DNA of 64,000 nucleotides from Acorus gramineus (lineage: Eukaryota; Streptophyta; Magnoliopsida; Acorales; Acoraceae): contig JAUJYN010000018.1 of assembly GCA_030737835.1 (NCBI GenBank), positions 186,001 through 250,000 on the forward strand, written 5' to 3'. The position numbers and the translations under genes were made by a program. Numbering within the stretch: position 1 is the first letter of the stretch; the number at the start of each line of letters is the position of its first letter. Below the pieces are notes generated by a model, which was given only the letters and a program-made list of their open reading frames with translations, did not search any database and was not told the origin of the DNA. Shown here piece by piece: positions 1-12,035 of the stretch.

Positions 1-1
1 A

Positions 2-634
2 TCCCGCCCATAGAAGCTGCTCCACTCCCTCTGGAATGTCCACCGATCTAGTAGCCCACCAGTCGACGGCGCTGCACTTCAGCATAAAGGTGGCCAGGGA
101 GACTCGCTGGCGATCGGTGCAGTGCATGGTCGCGAAGATCTTGTCCACCTCCATCAACCATCTCTTGGGAGCAAGGGGATCCGACGTCTGTCCGTGGAAC
201 TCGGGAGGGTGGAGCTTCAGAAAGGCAGTGAGGCCACTCTGGTGCACTCGCGCTGCAGCCTCCAGCTCCACCTCCCTCTCTAGGGGATCCTGGACTTCTA
301 CCACTGGAATCACCACGGGAGCAGGAGGTACATCGGGTACCACATGCGGATCTGCCACAAAGGGGGCCTGTGGAACTGCATCACGGGCCGCTCTCAGCTC
401 CTGAATCTCTCTAGCCTGCTCAGCTAACGCCCTCGCCTGGGCCTCTAATGCTCTCGTCTGAGTCTCCACCAAATCTGCTATCCGAGCGTAAGCACGCTCC
501 CATGCAGGAGGCTCCTGCGCCAATCCTGGCCCCACAGCCGAGGACTCTCCAGTAGCATCCTCGCTTCTGGTAGGTCCAGGAACCTCCAAAGGTCGAGAGG
601 GACCACGTCCACGCATTCCTCTGTGAGGAGGCAT
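2..634 (-). CDS. gag N-terminal part of a Ty3/gypsy element (open at window edge)
   Basis: Reading the minus strand from the ATG at 634 gives 211 codons without a stop, running off the left edge. The protein starts MPPHRGMRGRGPSRPL, has an Ala/Glu/Arg-rich, probably coiled-coil stretch (about residues 60-85), then a retrotransposon gag core with LHPPEFHGQTSDPLAPKRWL and a later WWATR motif. This is the layout of capsid-type Gag in plant chromoviruses such as Tekay/Del. It lies just downstream (on the minus strand) of a primer-binding site and 5' LTR, as expected. The rest of gag and pol are outside the window. The frame looks intact, so the element may be fairly young. The gag call is firm; the clade is inferred. 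Confidence 0.85.
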   Translation of the reverse strand, partial: MPPHRGMRGRGPSRPLEVPGPTRSEDATGESSAVGPGLAQEPPAWERAYARIADLVETQTRALEAQARALAEQAREIQELRAARDAVPQAPFVADPHVVPDVPPAPVVIPVVEVQDPLEREVELEAAARVHQSGLTAFLKLHPPEFHGQTSDPLAPKRWLMEVDKIFATMHCTDRQRVSLATFMLKCSAVDWWATRSVDIPEGVEQLLWAG

Positions 635-735
635 ATCAGCAACCTAAGAAAACTAGACACTAGGATCAGAATACTCATATAGAAATCCTAGGACTCATCT
701 CTACGAAAAAGAAGACCATTGGCTCTGACAGGACC

Positions 736-751
736 AGGCTCTAATACCAAC
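736..751 (-). promoter_or_regulatory. primer-binding site (initiator tRNA-Met type)
   Basis: On the minus strand, TTGGTATTAGAGCC lies four bases inside the LTR end and just before gag. It matches the usual plant PBS TGGTATCAGAGC with one C-to-T change. It fixes the orientation of the left-edge element. Confidence 0.75.
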
Positions 752-754
752 TTT

Positions 755-2764
755 TGTCACGCCCCAGGGCGGCCGTCCCCGGGACGCGACAAGTGTATAT
801 ATGATATCAGCAGTCTAAACAGGAGGTCAATAATATACCCTAAACAACATCAACAATTTCAACACAGACAACAATGAGGCTGACATGATATATACACAAA
901 TAGCGGAAGCTAAAAGACTGAATCTGTAACTCAAAGACATATTACAGACTCGATACATAATCAACTGTCCTGTGAGAGCCAATATATACAATGACATCCA
1001 AATATTATACAAACGTGTGCCCAAGCACAGAATACCATACATACAATCAAAAAGGAATGCTGATAGCCTCTAACACTCGTGGAAATGTGGCGCTGCTCCG
1101 CTGCTGATGAAGTCCCTCGGGGAGCTCCTCCTCCAGATCGGAGTCAGATAGCACTGGAGAAAATATATGCGAGGGGTGAGCCACACGCTCAGTGAATAGC
1201 ACAACCCATGCATCACAGTTCATATCAACCACAAATAATTATTCAAGCCTCAAAGTGGCAGGAACTACACAATCCAGTGGGTCGCAACATCGCCAACGAA
1301 CCACACCCTCACCCTCACCCTCCAATAGGTGACATAGGATATTGGAACTGACTAGGCTGTTAATCACCCTTGGTCCACCGATAGTCTCTCCTCCACTCCG
1401 TAGGCCGCCTGGTCTACTCCCACTTTCAACACAGTCCGTCATTAAATCAGGAGGTGCCTACTGATGGGAGCCCTCTGTCAGGACAGCCTGTCTAATGCTG
1501 GGGCAGTCTCTTTACGGATCCAACGAAGGGAAAAGAAACAGCCTATCCACACGTATACGATCCACTTGGATCCGCGGTATTCCCTTAACTGGAAAAAGAA
1601 ATCTTGGGAGGGCACCATGAGGTCCCGATATAGGATATCCCGACAACCAAACAAGGAACACGGAGTACCCTAGCCCGGGTCTCAACGCTGACTTCGCAAG
1701 GCCCTTTAATCCAGAGAAGGGAGACTCTACTGGTGTCATGAATTCCTCAGAATTCCTCCAGGGCGCATAACCAAGATGCGGGGAACATGCATAATAATAA
1801 CGAGGTTATAATATTATCGGGAAAGGAAACCTTGGGAGGGCACTTGAGGTCCTGACATAGGATATCCCGACAACCAAACAAGGAACACGGAGTACCCTAG
1901 CCCGGGTCTCAATGCTAACCTCGCAAGGCCCCTTATAATATTCCCTAAGGCATGCTAAAATACCATAAGTTCGCATTTAATTTAATAAATTAAACTAATA
2001 GGACGCATGCATAGGTCGAGGCTTTCCTAGCATGAAAACATGGTGACAGGATGCATGGCTCTTACACATATCCTAAAGGTGCAAGTCCCTAACATACAAG
2101 GTCTAGGGTGTCATGCATACTACATATTAATCATGCTTGCATAGATTACATATTATACAAGTTAATATTAAACTATGGTGCCCCAGGGGAGGACGGTATA
2201 TGCCCAAGTGCATATAGCGCCTCCCTACTGGGTTGGATTGTATCACTCACCAATAACCGGGTCGTCGCGCGACCGTCCGTCAAGATCTGCAAGACAGGGT
2301 AATCAACTCGGTGAGTAAAATACATAAATATATACAAAAATACACTAAAATACCCAACACTCGGACAAGCGTACATACGGCCCGTACGCACGCGAGTCCG
2401 AGCACCCCGACTCACTCCCGAACCCCCGGGCAGCCATACGCACAGCCACCCGACCCAGGCGCACAGCCGCGCCCCAGCCTGCACGCCCAGATCCACGCCG
2501 AGCTCCTGCCCGCATGCCCGGACACGCTGCCGAGCCCCCCAGGTGCACCGCGCGCTCACTGCGCCCCAGCGCAGCAACTCGCGCGCACATCCGCACGCCC
2601 TGCGCCCCAGCGCAGCACCCTGCGCGCACCCCGCGCGCACCACCTACTCGCCTCACCGCGCGGGCACAGCATGCACTGCGCCTCTACGCAGCGCTCTGCG
2701 CGCACGCCAACTGCCAGAATGTCCCAATGCTTACTAGAAGGCTAAAAGTGACACATATATAACA
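755..2764 (-). mobile_element. 5' LTR, type A, of the left-edge gypsy element
   Basis: The plus-strand left end is TGTCACGCCCCAGGGCGG and the right end is GACACATATATAACA, so on the minus strand the LTR runs TGTTATATATG...GGGGCGTGACA with TG/CA ends. It resembles the solo LTR at 19635-22797 but is about 1.1 kb shorter, lacking much of the GC-rich part and the segment after it. Inside are a CCCTCA repeat near 1305, two near-copies of a GGGAGGGCAC...CCCGACAACCAAACAAGG segment (about 1610-1700 and 1830-1930), and a CpG-dense tract (2380-2720). The 5 bp outside the right end are AGCAC; the partner TSD lies outside the window. Confidence 0.8.
1304..1322 (-). repeat. (CCCTCA)n tract in LTR
   Basis: Tandem CCCTCA/CACCCT copies give (GGGTGA)n on the transcribed (minus) strand. 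The motif recurs in nearly every LTR copy of this family here and could form G-quadruplexes. Confidence 0.7.
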
Positions 2765-2780
2765 AGCACATCCTGAAAAA

Positions 2781-2912
2781 ATTTCTAGAAAAGTTCTGTA
2801 AGGTGATGTTTTACTTATTGAACTTGGCTATTCGTATTAAACTTGAATAAGTATTTAACAAGTTTTTAATGGCACATGCAATGATTAATTTAGCAGATAC
2901 CCCGATGGGTTT
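2781..2912. repeat. direct repeat, copy 1 (~130 bp)
   Basis: It shares long blocks with 3051-3181: GTAAGGTGAT, GAACTTGGCTATT, GAATAAGTATTTAACAAG and TGGCACAT. Spacing is about 270 bp. It belongs to the host DNA between two LTR insertions (2765-3274), where I see no gene. Confidence 0.7.
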
Positions 2913-3050
2913 ACATACATTTGAAGTGATAGGATCACAACTACACCAACTAGTCGAGGAATTTGACATATAAATGACATCACAAATGTAGAATTGAACA
3001 TTTTAGTTATTTATAAGAAGTTCACTTATTGTTTCCAACCTTGCATGGAC

Positions 3051-3181
3051 ATTTCTCCAAGTTTTGTAAGGTGATATTTTACACTATGAACTTGGCTATT
3101 TGTATCAAACGTGAATAAGTATTTAACAAGTTTTTAGTGGCACATACAATATTTAATAGAGCATATACCTCGATAGGTTCA
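3051..3181. repeat. direct repeat, copy 2 (~130 bp)
   Basis: Diverged second copy of 2781-2912, with the same blocks in the same order and scattered substitutions. Confidence 0.7.
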
Positions 3182-6100
3182 TTTTCCAATCATTTGCCTT
3201 TGAAAATAGCATTTTCCTTTTTAAGTTACACCCAGGCGGTTTCTCAGTCAATTTCTCAGACCCCACGTAGGATCTGTCAAGCCCCAGGGCGGCTGTCCCC
3301 GAGACGTGGCAATATATTAAGTATCAGCTATCAATTTCAAGAGGTCAACAATGACTCCAATAAATAACACACAAAGCTGGCAAAGCAATGATAACTGATA
3401 ACTCAACTGAAAAGCGGAAGCTTAAAAATATCAATAAGTCTATAAACCAAAAATATCATTACAGACTCGAATACACAATCAATGTCCTGTGAGAGCCAAG
3501 TCTAGTCCAAATAAAATACAACCTGTGCCACATGCACGATTTACAATACATAAAATGACTCTAGGACTGCTGACAGCCTCGCACTCGCCACCTGCCGGAC
3601 AGAACGTTCCACGCACATAAGACCACGCCACCGGGGAGCTCCAGCTCCACGCCCAACACTGCCCCTGAAAAGAAATAGTATGCGAGGGGTGAGCTACAAG
3701 CTCAGTGAGTGGCTGGAAACCAATCACCATTACAATAGTTCAATGTTAAGGCAATTTCCTTTCAAGGAAAACATGGGTGGAAACCCAATGGATAACAAGG
3801 TCACGCGGCGGCGCGACCAACCTCACCCTCACCCTCACTCCCGGAGGGAGACTCTTGGGGAGAGACCATACCGTTGGTCGAAGAGACGCAGAATTACTGG
3901 TCTACACATCACTACTAGATCATCTATATCGAGATAACTGCCCAACGATGTCCTTGAACATCGATACGTAACTAGACCCAACAACTATGGGAACGGACGA
4001 AAACGAATGGGTCACGCGGCGACGTGACTTCACCTCATCCTCACCCTCACCCCTAAGGGTGACACGGGACTGTTGGAAGAAAACATTTTGTTCTACACCC
4101 TTTATCATCATGTAGCCCTCTCCTGAGTAGCCTCTACCTGGTATACTCCCATGATCAGTACATCTGCCGAACGCATCGGTAGTACCTACAGGTGGAAGCC
4201 CTGTCACGCCCCAGGGCGGCCGTCCCCGAGACGTGGCAATAATAAAATATCAGCTATCAATACCTGAGGTCAATAAAGACTCCAACAACGACACACAAGG
4301 TGGCAAAGCAAGGATAATGATAACTGACTGAAAAGCGGAAGCATAATATATAAACAATGTCTGTAAATCAAAAACATTATTACAGACTCGAATACACAAT
4401 CACTGTCCTGTGAGAGCCAAGTCTAGACCAAAGAAAATACAACCTGTGCCACATGCACGATTTACAATACATACAATGACTCTAGGACTACTGACAGCCT
4501 CGCACTCGCCATCCGCCGGAAGAACGCTCCACGCCCATAAGACCATGCCACAGGAAAGCTCCAGCTCCACGCCCAACACTGCCCCTGAAAAGAAACAGTC
4601 TGCGAGGGGTGAGCTACAAGCTCAGTGAGTGGCTGAAAACCAATCACCATACAACAGTTCAATACATAAGCACTTTCCTTTCAAGGAAAACATGGGGGAA
4701 ACTCATGGATAACAGGGTTGTGCGGTAGCGCGACCAACCTCACCCTCACTCCTAGAGGAAGACTCTTGGGACTTTTGGGGAGAGACCATACCGTTGGTCA
4801 AGGAGACCTGGGATTACTGGTCTACACAACACTACTGGATCATCTACATCGGGATAACTGCCCCACGATGTCTTTGAACATCGGTACACAACCGGACCCA
4901 ACAACTATGGGAATGGACGACCAACGAATGGGTCATGCGGCAATGTGTCTTCACCTCATCCTCACCCTCACCCCTCAGAGGTGACATACGACTTTTGGAA
5001 GAGACTTAGATTGCTCTACACCCTTGGTCCACCGGTAGCCCTTTCCCCACGTAGCCTCTACCTGGTATACTCCCACGATCAGTACGCTTCCGAATGCATC
5101 AATGGTGTCACGCCCCAGGCGTCCCTGAGACATTGCAAATAATAAATATCAACTATCAATACCTGAGGTCAATAAAGACTCCAACAACAATACACAAGGC
5201 GGCAAAGCAAGATAATGATAGCTGCCTGAAAAGCGGAAGCATAATATATAAACAATGTCTGTAAATCAAAAAAAATTATTACAAACTCGAATACACAATC
5301 ACTGTCCTGTGAGAGCCAAGTCTAGACCAAAGAAAATACAACCTGTGCAACATGCACGATTTACAAAGCATAAAATGACTCTAGGAATGCTGACAGTCTT
5401 GCACTCGCCACCCGCCGGGTAGAACACTCCACGCACATAAGACCACACCACAGGAAAGCTCTAGCTCCATGCCCAACACTGCCCCTGAAAAGAAACAGTA
5501 TGCGAGGGGTGAGCTACAAGCTCAGTGAGTGGCTGGAAACAAATCACCATACTACAGTTCAATACATAATCAATTTCCTTTCAAGGAAAACATGGGTGGA
5601 AACCCATGGATAACTGGGTCACGCGACGGCGCGACCAACCTCACCCCCACCCTCACTCCTGGAGGGAGTCTTTTGGGACTTTTGGGGAGAGACCATACCG
5701 TCGGTCGAAGAGACCCGGATTTACTGGTCTACACAACACTACTGGATCATCTACATCTAGATAATTGCTCAAACGCTGCCTTTAAACATCGATACAAGAC
5801 CGGACCCAACAACTATGGGAACAGTCGAACAACGAATGGGTCACGCGGTGATATTCTTCACCTCATCCTTACCCTCACTCCTGGAGGGAGACTCTTGGGA
5901 CTTTTGGAAGAGATTTAGACTGCTCTACACCCTTGGTCCACCCGGTAGCCTCTCCCACACTCCGTAGCCTCTACCTGGTATACTCCCACGATCAGCACTG
6001 TCCGACGCATCGGAGGTACCTACAGATGGGAGCCCTCTGTCAAGACAGCTTTCCAACGCCGGGGAGTTCCTACTCGTATCCAATGAAGGGTAGAACAATT

Positions 6101-6522
6101 CCCACGCCCGTAACATCATTCGTTAACCCTCTCCTGGGTAGTATCTACAACCCGATCTCCTCAACTCACCGCTCTACACCCTTGGTCCACCGGTAGCCCT
6201 TTCCCCGGGTAGCCTCTACCTGGTATACTCCCACGATCAGTACTCTTCCGAATGCATCGGTGGTACCTACGGATGGGAGCCCTCTGTCAGGACAGCTAAA
6301 CCCGAGAAGTTCCTACATCGGATCCAACGAAGGGGAGAATGATCCCATGTTCACAAAGCGAACCCAATGGAAAACAACTACTCTCGATACTCACTTATCA
6401 AGATATCAAAACACATGCATAACAACAATCTATGCAACACACTCATATTAACCTTAAAATAATTAAAGTCCCTAAACGGGAGTAACTGTACAAGCTAGTG
6501 GGTCGTAACATCGCCGACCCAC

Positions 6523-6543
6523 CTCACCCTCACCCTCACCCTT
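6523..6543 (-). repeat. (CCCTCA)n tract in LTR
   Basis: Three to four CACCCT units in a row. The matching tract of the 5' LTR is at about 18590-18610. Confidence 0.75.
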
Positions 6544-7329
6544 TAAGGGGTGACATGGGCCTTTTGGGACAGACTAGACTGCTCTCCACCCTTGGTCCAC
6601 CCGGTAGCCTCTCCCACACTCCGTAGCCTCTACCTGGTATACTCTCACGATCAGCACTGTCCGACACATCGGAGGTACCTACAGATGGGAGCCCTCTGTC
6701 AGGACAGCTTTCCAACGCTGGGGAGTCCCTACTCGAATCCAACGAAGGAGAGAAAACAGCCTACTCACGCGTATACGATCCTCTTGGATCCGTCGACAAC
6801 GATTCCTAACATTTCTAATGTCATGAATTCTCATGAATTCCTCCAGGGCGCATAACTAAGATGCGGGGAAACATATATTATAACAACAAGGTTATAATAT
6901 TCTCAAAGGCATGCTTATAACAATATATTCACATTTTGATTTAAATAAATTAAACTAAATGGGAAACATGCGTAGATTGAGGCTTTTCAATCCTGGGACA
7001 TGGTGTCTAGGCATATATGGGCCTCTATACATGGTATATGGATGTATATCCCTAGCATACAAGGTCTAATATGGCATGGTTACATCATATTAAAACATGC
7101 ATTACATAGTTTCTACATATTATAGCTAGGGGGCCCCATCGATGCGTGACGCGCGTGTACGCGCGTCGAGCGCATCCCTAGAGAGGGGGGGGGATTGGAA
7201 TCGAACCACTCACCATACGACCCGGGACCTCGCGCATCCCATCCGACGAGATCTGCAAGGTAGGGGCATCCAACTTGGTGAGTAACAACACAAATTACAC
7301 ATAGAAATCATTAGAAATACCAAATACTC

Positions 7330-7735
7330 AGACAAGCATGCATACGGACTCGCACGCATGCGAGCACGCACGTACGCACGCGAGTCCGAGTGCCCCGACA
7401 CCTACCCGAACCCTCGAGCAGCCACACGCATGGCCCCCGCACGCACACACACGCCCCAGCACCCTCGGCGCCTTGCCGCGCGCCTGCCCGTGCGCCCAGA
7501 CGCGCTGTCGAGCGCATGCCCCAGCACGCGCACGCACGCGCGCGTGCACTGGTCCCCAGCCCCCGCGCCCAGGCGAATGCCCAGGCGCACTGCCCCGCGC
7601 GCGCACCCCCGCTCACGCCAGCACCCACGCGCACCCGCGCGCCCACTCCGCGCGCACCCGTGCACTCGCGCACACGCGCCCGCGCGCATTTGCTCGCTCG
7701 CCAGCGCCTGTGCGCGCACGCATGCAGACAGCCCC
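7330..7735. repeat. CpG-dense CACGCGC tract within LTR
   Basis: About 400 bp of imperfect alternating CGCGC, CACGC and GCACGC words. Overlapping ORFs occur on both strands with Arg/Ala/Pro or Thr/His composition, which is what such repeats give by chance. Equivalent tracts lie at 2380-2720, 19395-19634 with 22803-22935, 21420-22010, 25290-25610 and 60750-61260. Confidence 0.75.
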
Positions 7736-8713
7736 CAACGCATGCCCACTCTTCCCTAACTCCTTTTTAACCCTCCCCAAGCCCTCACACACACTCTAAC
7801 TCCTATGCATAGCATGCATGAACACCCTAACAGCCCCCTATGCCATGAAAACCAAGAAAAGAAGAGGAAGGGCTCACCTTGGGAGGGGAAAAGAAAGGGG
7901 GAGGTTCGGGGACCCTCGATGCACCTGCGACCACCTCAACCGCCACCACCAACACCACCACCTTCAGCCCTCCACAGCCTCCCTTCTTGGCTGCAAATCA
8001 GGGGGGGGAGGAGAACAAGGTATGAGAGGGTGCTTGAGAGAGGGGAGATCAACAACAACAACAAAACCTACACAAGCTTTCACCATCACTTCCTCCTCCA
8101 CCTTCTCCTTCTCAATGAGGAATTTATACAAACACTTTGGGGGAGTGAAAAGAGAGAAGGAGAGATCAAGAAAAATGGGCGTGGGATGTGAGATAGAGAG
8201 AGAGAGAAGATATTTATTTGGCACATAAATATCTGAAGAAGGATCAAATGACTAAGTCGTCCTTGACAAGAAATTCTGTACATGGTTCACTAGAACAGCC
8301 ATAACTTCCTCAATATAGCTCTGAATTGCACAATTCCAATTCCGTTGGAAAGCCAAGAAGATTATCTACAACTTTCATGTCATGCCAAGATCAAATAATC
8401 TCTCCAGCTATTCCGAAATTAGAGCTAAACATAGAACAAGGCTGCTGCCAGAATTTTCATCCCCGGGGTATACTTGGTAAAATACCCATAACTTTTACTA
8501 CATGAATCCAGTTGATCTAATTCCACTTTTGTACGAAATCTAACTCAAAACTGGACATCTCATAATAAAATCATATTGAAACCTCTTCATCTTGAAGTTT
8601 AACAAAATCAAATCCAAATATCAAATTGGAAATACATAACTTCTAGGGGAAAAGAAAAAAATTTATGTAACCAAATTTTCAATCAGAGCGCTCCAAATGA
8701 CACAGGCACAACA

Positions 8714-8727
8714 TTCTTCCCCCCTTA
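8714..8727 (-). promoter_or_regulatory. polypurine tract at the 3' LTR
   Basis: On the minus strand CCTAAGGGGGGAAGAA lies directly before the LTR start TGTTGTGCC. It primes plus-strand DNA synthesis. Just upstream is GAGGACTAAATTT, which also precedes the polypurine tract of the gag-only element at 14744-14756. Confidence 0.85.
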
Positions 8728-9100
8728 GGAAATTTAGTCCTCGAAATTTAAGGAAACCCCAAGGGAAGACCGAATATAGCAAGTATCACGCATAGACCTT
8801 TTGCTCCCAAGTGGTCTTTGCACCGGACTGGCGCTACCAACACACTATAATCAAAGGAACGGTCTTAGCGTGGAGCCTCTTCTCATGCTGGTCTCTAACC
8901 TCGATCCACTGCTCCATGAACGACAAATCCAGCTCGAGAATGAGATAGTCGAACTGAATGACTGAGCAGGATCGTGGACATAACGCCTCGGTCATGAGAC
9001 AAGGACGACGTCGTGGGCATGAGCCAGCTGTGGGGAAAAGGCTACATGATAAGCCACCTCCCCCAATCCACTCAATGACGAGAAATGGTCCCATTAAAGA
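8728..9100 (-). pseudogene. C-terminal pol tail of gypsy element (decayed)
   Basis: Minus-strand translation shows LDLSFMEQWIEVRDQHEKR then a KTVPLIIVCW-like stretch. This is the conserved region after integrase in Tekay/Del chromoviruses (chromodomain-like end), followed by an RGLNFLRGEEC-like tail just before the polypurine tract. It is broken by stops. Confidence 0.7.
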
Positions 9101-9365
9101 GCAAACTCAGCTTGCCCCGAACGTCGAAACAGAGGGTGCCCTTTAACCAGGACACCTTCTTGAAAATATGATCGCCAAACCCAAAGGTAAGCCCCTGGCG
9201 AAGATGACCTGGGTAGCCCTTCTATCGGTTCTGGGAGGTGCAGATGTACACACAAACCAACCTGGACACCGCAAGGTCAAACAACTAACTTATGGCCCCT
9301 CCAACTGGCGCTCCTCAACCATCCCAACACAAGGGAGGTATAAAACTGCACCTGTAGAGTGCCTT

Positions 9366-9903
9366 TCACAGATCCATTTGGGTGCTCGAATGGCAGTCGT
9401 CTTGCAGGCATACCCCAACAAATGGGTGGTGCCTCACCCAACTGCCCTCATCATCGAGCACGCAGGCACTTAGCATGTCCTCCAAGGTCTGAATCGTCCT
9501 CTTTGTCTGGCTGTCCATCGGCGATGAAACGCTATACTTAAATGGAGGCTCGCGCCAAAGGCTGCGCCACAACCTCAAAGTAACCCTCACGTCCCAACTG
9601 AAAATAGCGCCGACTGGAGTGCCATGAAGACGAACAATCGCGAAGGTGAAAACCCACGTCAAGGCGTCCAGAGACTCAATCAGTCGGATTAGGGAGGGAA
9701 GCGCGGACTTAGTCAGTCGGTCAATGATCACCTAGACGGCGTCGTGACCCGAACGTGACATTAACGAGTCTGCAACAATCCCTGATAACCCACTCCCACG
9801 TCCACTGAGGAATCTCCATGGACTGACGCTTTCCACTCAATGATGATTCTCGAACTTTGCCTGAGGGCATGCCAACCTGGGGAAACAAGGTCACCCATAT
9901 CAC
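9366..9903 (-). pseudogene. integrase remnant of gypsy element
   Basis: Minus-strand ORF 9731-9366 contains IIDRLTKSA, IVRLHGTPV, FWRSLWRE and RTIQTLEDMLSACVLD, typical landmarks of the plant gypsy integrase core. Frame 9903-9721 adds a diverged QSMEIPQWTWEWV piece upstream. Catalytic residues are not all preserved and stops separate the pieces, so it is not functional. Confidence 0.8.
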
Positions 9904-10062
9904 CTTTTCATCGCACTACTAGCAATCTCTATGAAGACTACCTCAAAGTAGTCCACGGAGGCCCAATAAAACTTTTGAGATCCACGAAGGCATCCGGCGC
10001 ATTCGTCAACCGCAACGGCAGTACTTAAAACTCGTAGTGCCTGAACGGTCACGAAAGGCCAT

Positions 10063-10368
10063 CTACGGGATGTCCAACTCTCGAATCTCTAACTTGTGGT
10101 ACCCTTGTGCGAAGATCGATCTAACAGCAGACACTCGCTCCCAGAGCTGGTCAAATAGATCATCGATTCGCGGCAAAGGTAATTGATCTTCAACCTCCAC
10201 GGGGAGATCAAAACAACACCTCGAACAATTAAGTCCAGATTCTGCTCCTCGAGCATGGCTGGCGCTCATGATTACACTTACACGCTTGGTAAGCCACTCA
10301 ACCGCACTTAATCCACAAGACATGAAATAAGGGGTCATCGGACCTTGACAATGCCTATGCGACGTCAT
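10063..10368 (-). pseudogene. reverse transcriptase fragment of gypsy element
   Basis: The minus-strand ORF ends LPRIDDLFDQLWERV...GYHKLEIRELDIP, matching the RIDDLFDQL...LRSGYHQ segment of Ty3/gypsy RT. It precedes the integrase remnant on the minus strand, the correct gypsy order. The YxDD box is not seen. Confidence 0.75.
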
Positions 10369-10499
10369 CTATCTGATAGGGTGGTTGAGTCCCATCACGA
10401 ACGCTAGCATCGCGTCTCCTTATTTGCGACCAATGTGAGGCAAAACGCAACAGTATCCACAACTGTGCTTCACATGCCGCCAAAGATAGGTCGCTCATC

Positions 10500-11010
10500 T
10501 ACAACCATTGGAACTCCAGCATCCTACACTCCATGGGCAGATTCATCACGGGGAGTCCACACTCTCGACATCATTTAGCAGCACTCTCCCGGTGTGGCCT
10601 CTACCTGGTAGCCTCCCAAGCCCGCTATCTCTGCCATATGGGCGCACCAACAAGCATAGCATCTGGGAGCACCTCACAGGGCTCTGGCCTCAACCGGGCA
10701 GCTACAACGCACAATGATATATCGAAGCGACTCCAGATGCCACTATGGAACCCAGTCTACAAGCAATCGCCCACCAAGCTGCAATAGGATGTACCCAATC
10801 CCGATCGTACGCATCACCACTCGCCAACGCACCTTCCAAGTGAGAGGGAAAAATCCACCATCAATTTGATGCTTCAAAGGTATTCCTTGACTGGGAAAAG
10901 AAACCTTGGGAGGGCACCATGAGGTCCCGATATAGGATATCCCGACAACCAAACAAGGAACACGGAGTACCCTAACCCGGGTCTCAACGCTGACCCTGCA
11001 AGGCCCCTTT
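10500..11010 (-). repeat. LTR-derived fragment inside the internal region
   Basis: Positions 10885-11000 repeat a type A LTR segment (GGGAGGGCACCATGAGGTCC, CCCGACAACCAAACAAGG, CCCGGGTCTCAACGCTGA), as at about 1610-1700. Positions 10590-10640 resemble the CTCTACCTGGTA module. An LTR piece in the middle of an internal region suggests recombination or an older insertion. The rest to 11298 has no recognisable coding content. Confidence 0.6.
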
Positions 11011-11293
11011 ATCCTGAGTAGGAAAACTAGAAGAAGACATCATCCCTTAATGAGCAATACGCCACATCCTCAACACTTTACACTGGCGCCGCACGCGAAC
11101 TCCATGGCTACCAGCGATACCGATACACAGGAAAGAAGCTCCATTATCGAGACGCAATCCATACCTTAAAAATTGCAACCAATTCATCATTATCACACTA
11201 CTGGGCTGGAATCTCCTACCCAAACCTTAATCCCGCACAAAAGATCTAACAACTGACCCTAACCAGTCGACCCAGTCGACAACTTAAGGGTGA

Positions 11294-11298
11294 GTCCA
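11294..11298. repeat. target-site duplication GTCCA (left)
   Basis: A perfect 5-bp match to 17017-17021, bounding the gag-only element. Confidence 0.9.
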
Positions 11299-11986
11299 TG
11301 TAACAACTGCATATTTTATATAATTATATATTATATATAATTATATATTGAGAGAAATAATAATTTATTATTTTGTACAGTTGTTTAGGTCAAAAGGTTG
11401 GTATTTTATTTTCAATGGGCTTTAATAGAGGTTGTTAGCATGTTAATTGGATCTGGGGACCCAGTTGTAATTATTAGATTTTGGGTTAGCCAGGGAAGGA
11501 CCTGTTTGCAAATTTTAATTCTGTCTGGACCTATCCGAAATTGTCCCTCCGATTTTCCATATCAGAAATTTTAACAGCCCAGATTTTAAGAGATTTTGAT
11601 TTCAAATTAACCCCTTTAAATACCCCTATTACCTTCCCCATTAACCCTAATTCGAGTTGAGATTGTGAGGCATTGTCATTGTCAATCTAGGTATGTTTCC
11701 TTCATCCCTTCTCTCTTGAATCTTTTATTCTTTTGGTTCTTGATCATGATCTTCTTAGTTTTCTTTTCTTTTCATGGTGGTTATGAGATTGGGTTTTAGA
11801 TCTTAGATTTGGATGGTTGTAATAGAGATTTATTATGATTGTGAAGATGATTATTAATTGTTTTGGGTGATTGTGTTATGGAAGAATGTTTTTGATTGAT
11901 TATCTTTTGTATTTGGGTGTGAGAGAAAGAGAGAGAAGAGAGAGATGTGGGTATTGGAAAGAGGAGGAGAAGAGGAAAAGAAGTTT

Positions 11987-12035
<49 letters not shown>

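Larger units (their letters stand above)
5106..8713 (-). mobile_element. 3' LTR (type B, ~3.6 kb) of the 5106-23897 element
   Basis: Left end TGTCACGCCCCAGGCG, right end CACAGGCACAACA followed directly by a purine tract (minus strand). It aligns closely with the 5' LTR pieces 17174-19634 and 22803-23897. Contents in order include several CCCTCA tracts, repeated CGGTAGCCTCTACCTGG modules, GGGGCCCCATCGATGCG near 7132, a CpG-dense tract (7330-7735), and an A/T-rich end. No protein-coding gene is supported; ORFs over the CpG-dense tract appear in all frames. Confidence 0.85.

Noticed and set aside
1464-1739. Short ORFs on both strands in the type A LTR
   Set aside because: They are not conserved as frames among LTR copies and have no domain.
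5106-6200. Tandem array of ~900-bp LTR-end units (3275, 4202, 5106)
   Set aside because: First read as tandem duplication. TSDs and colinear right-hand pieces show successive insertions instead.
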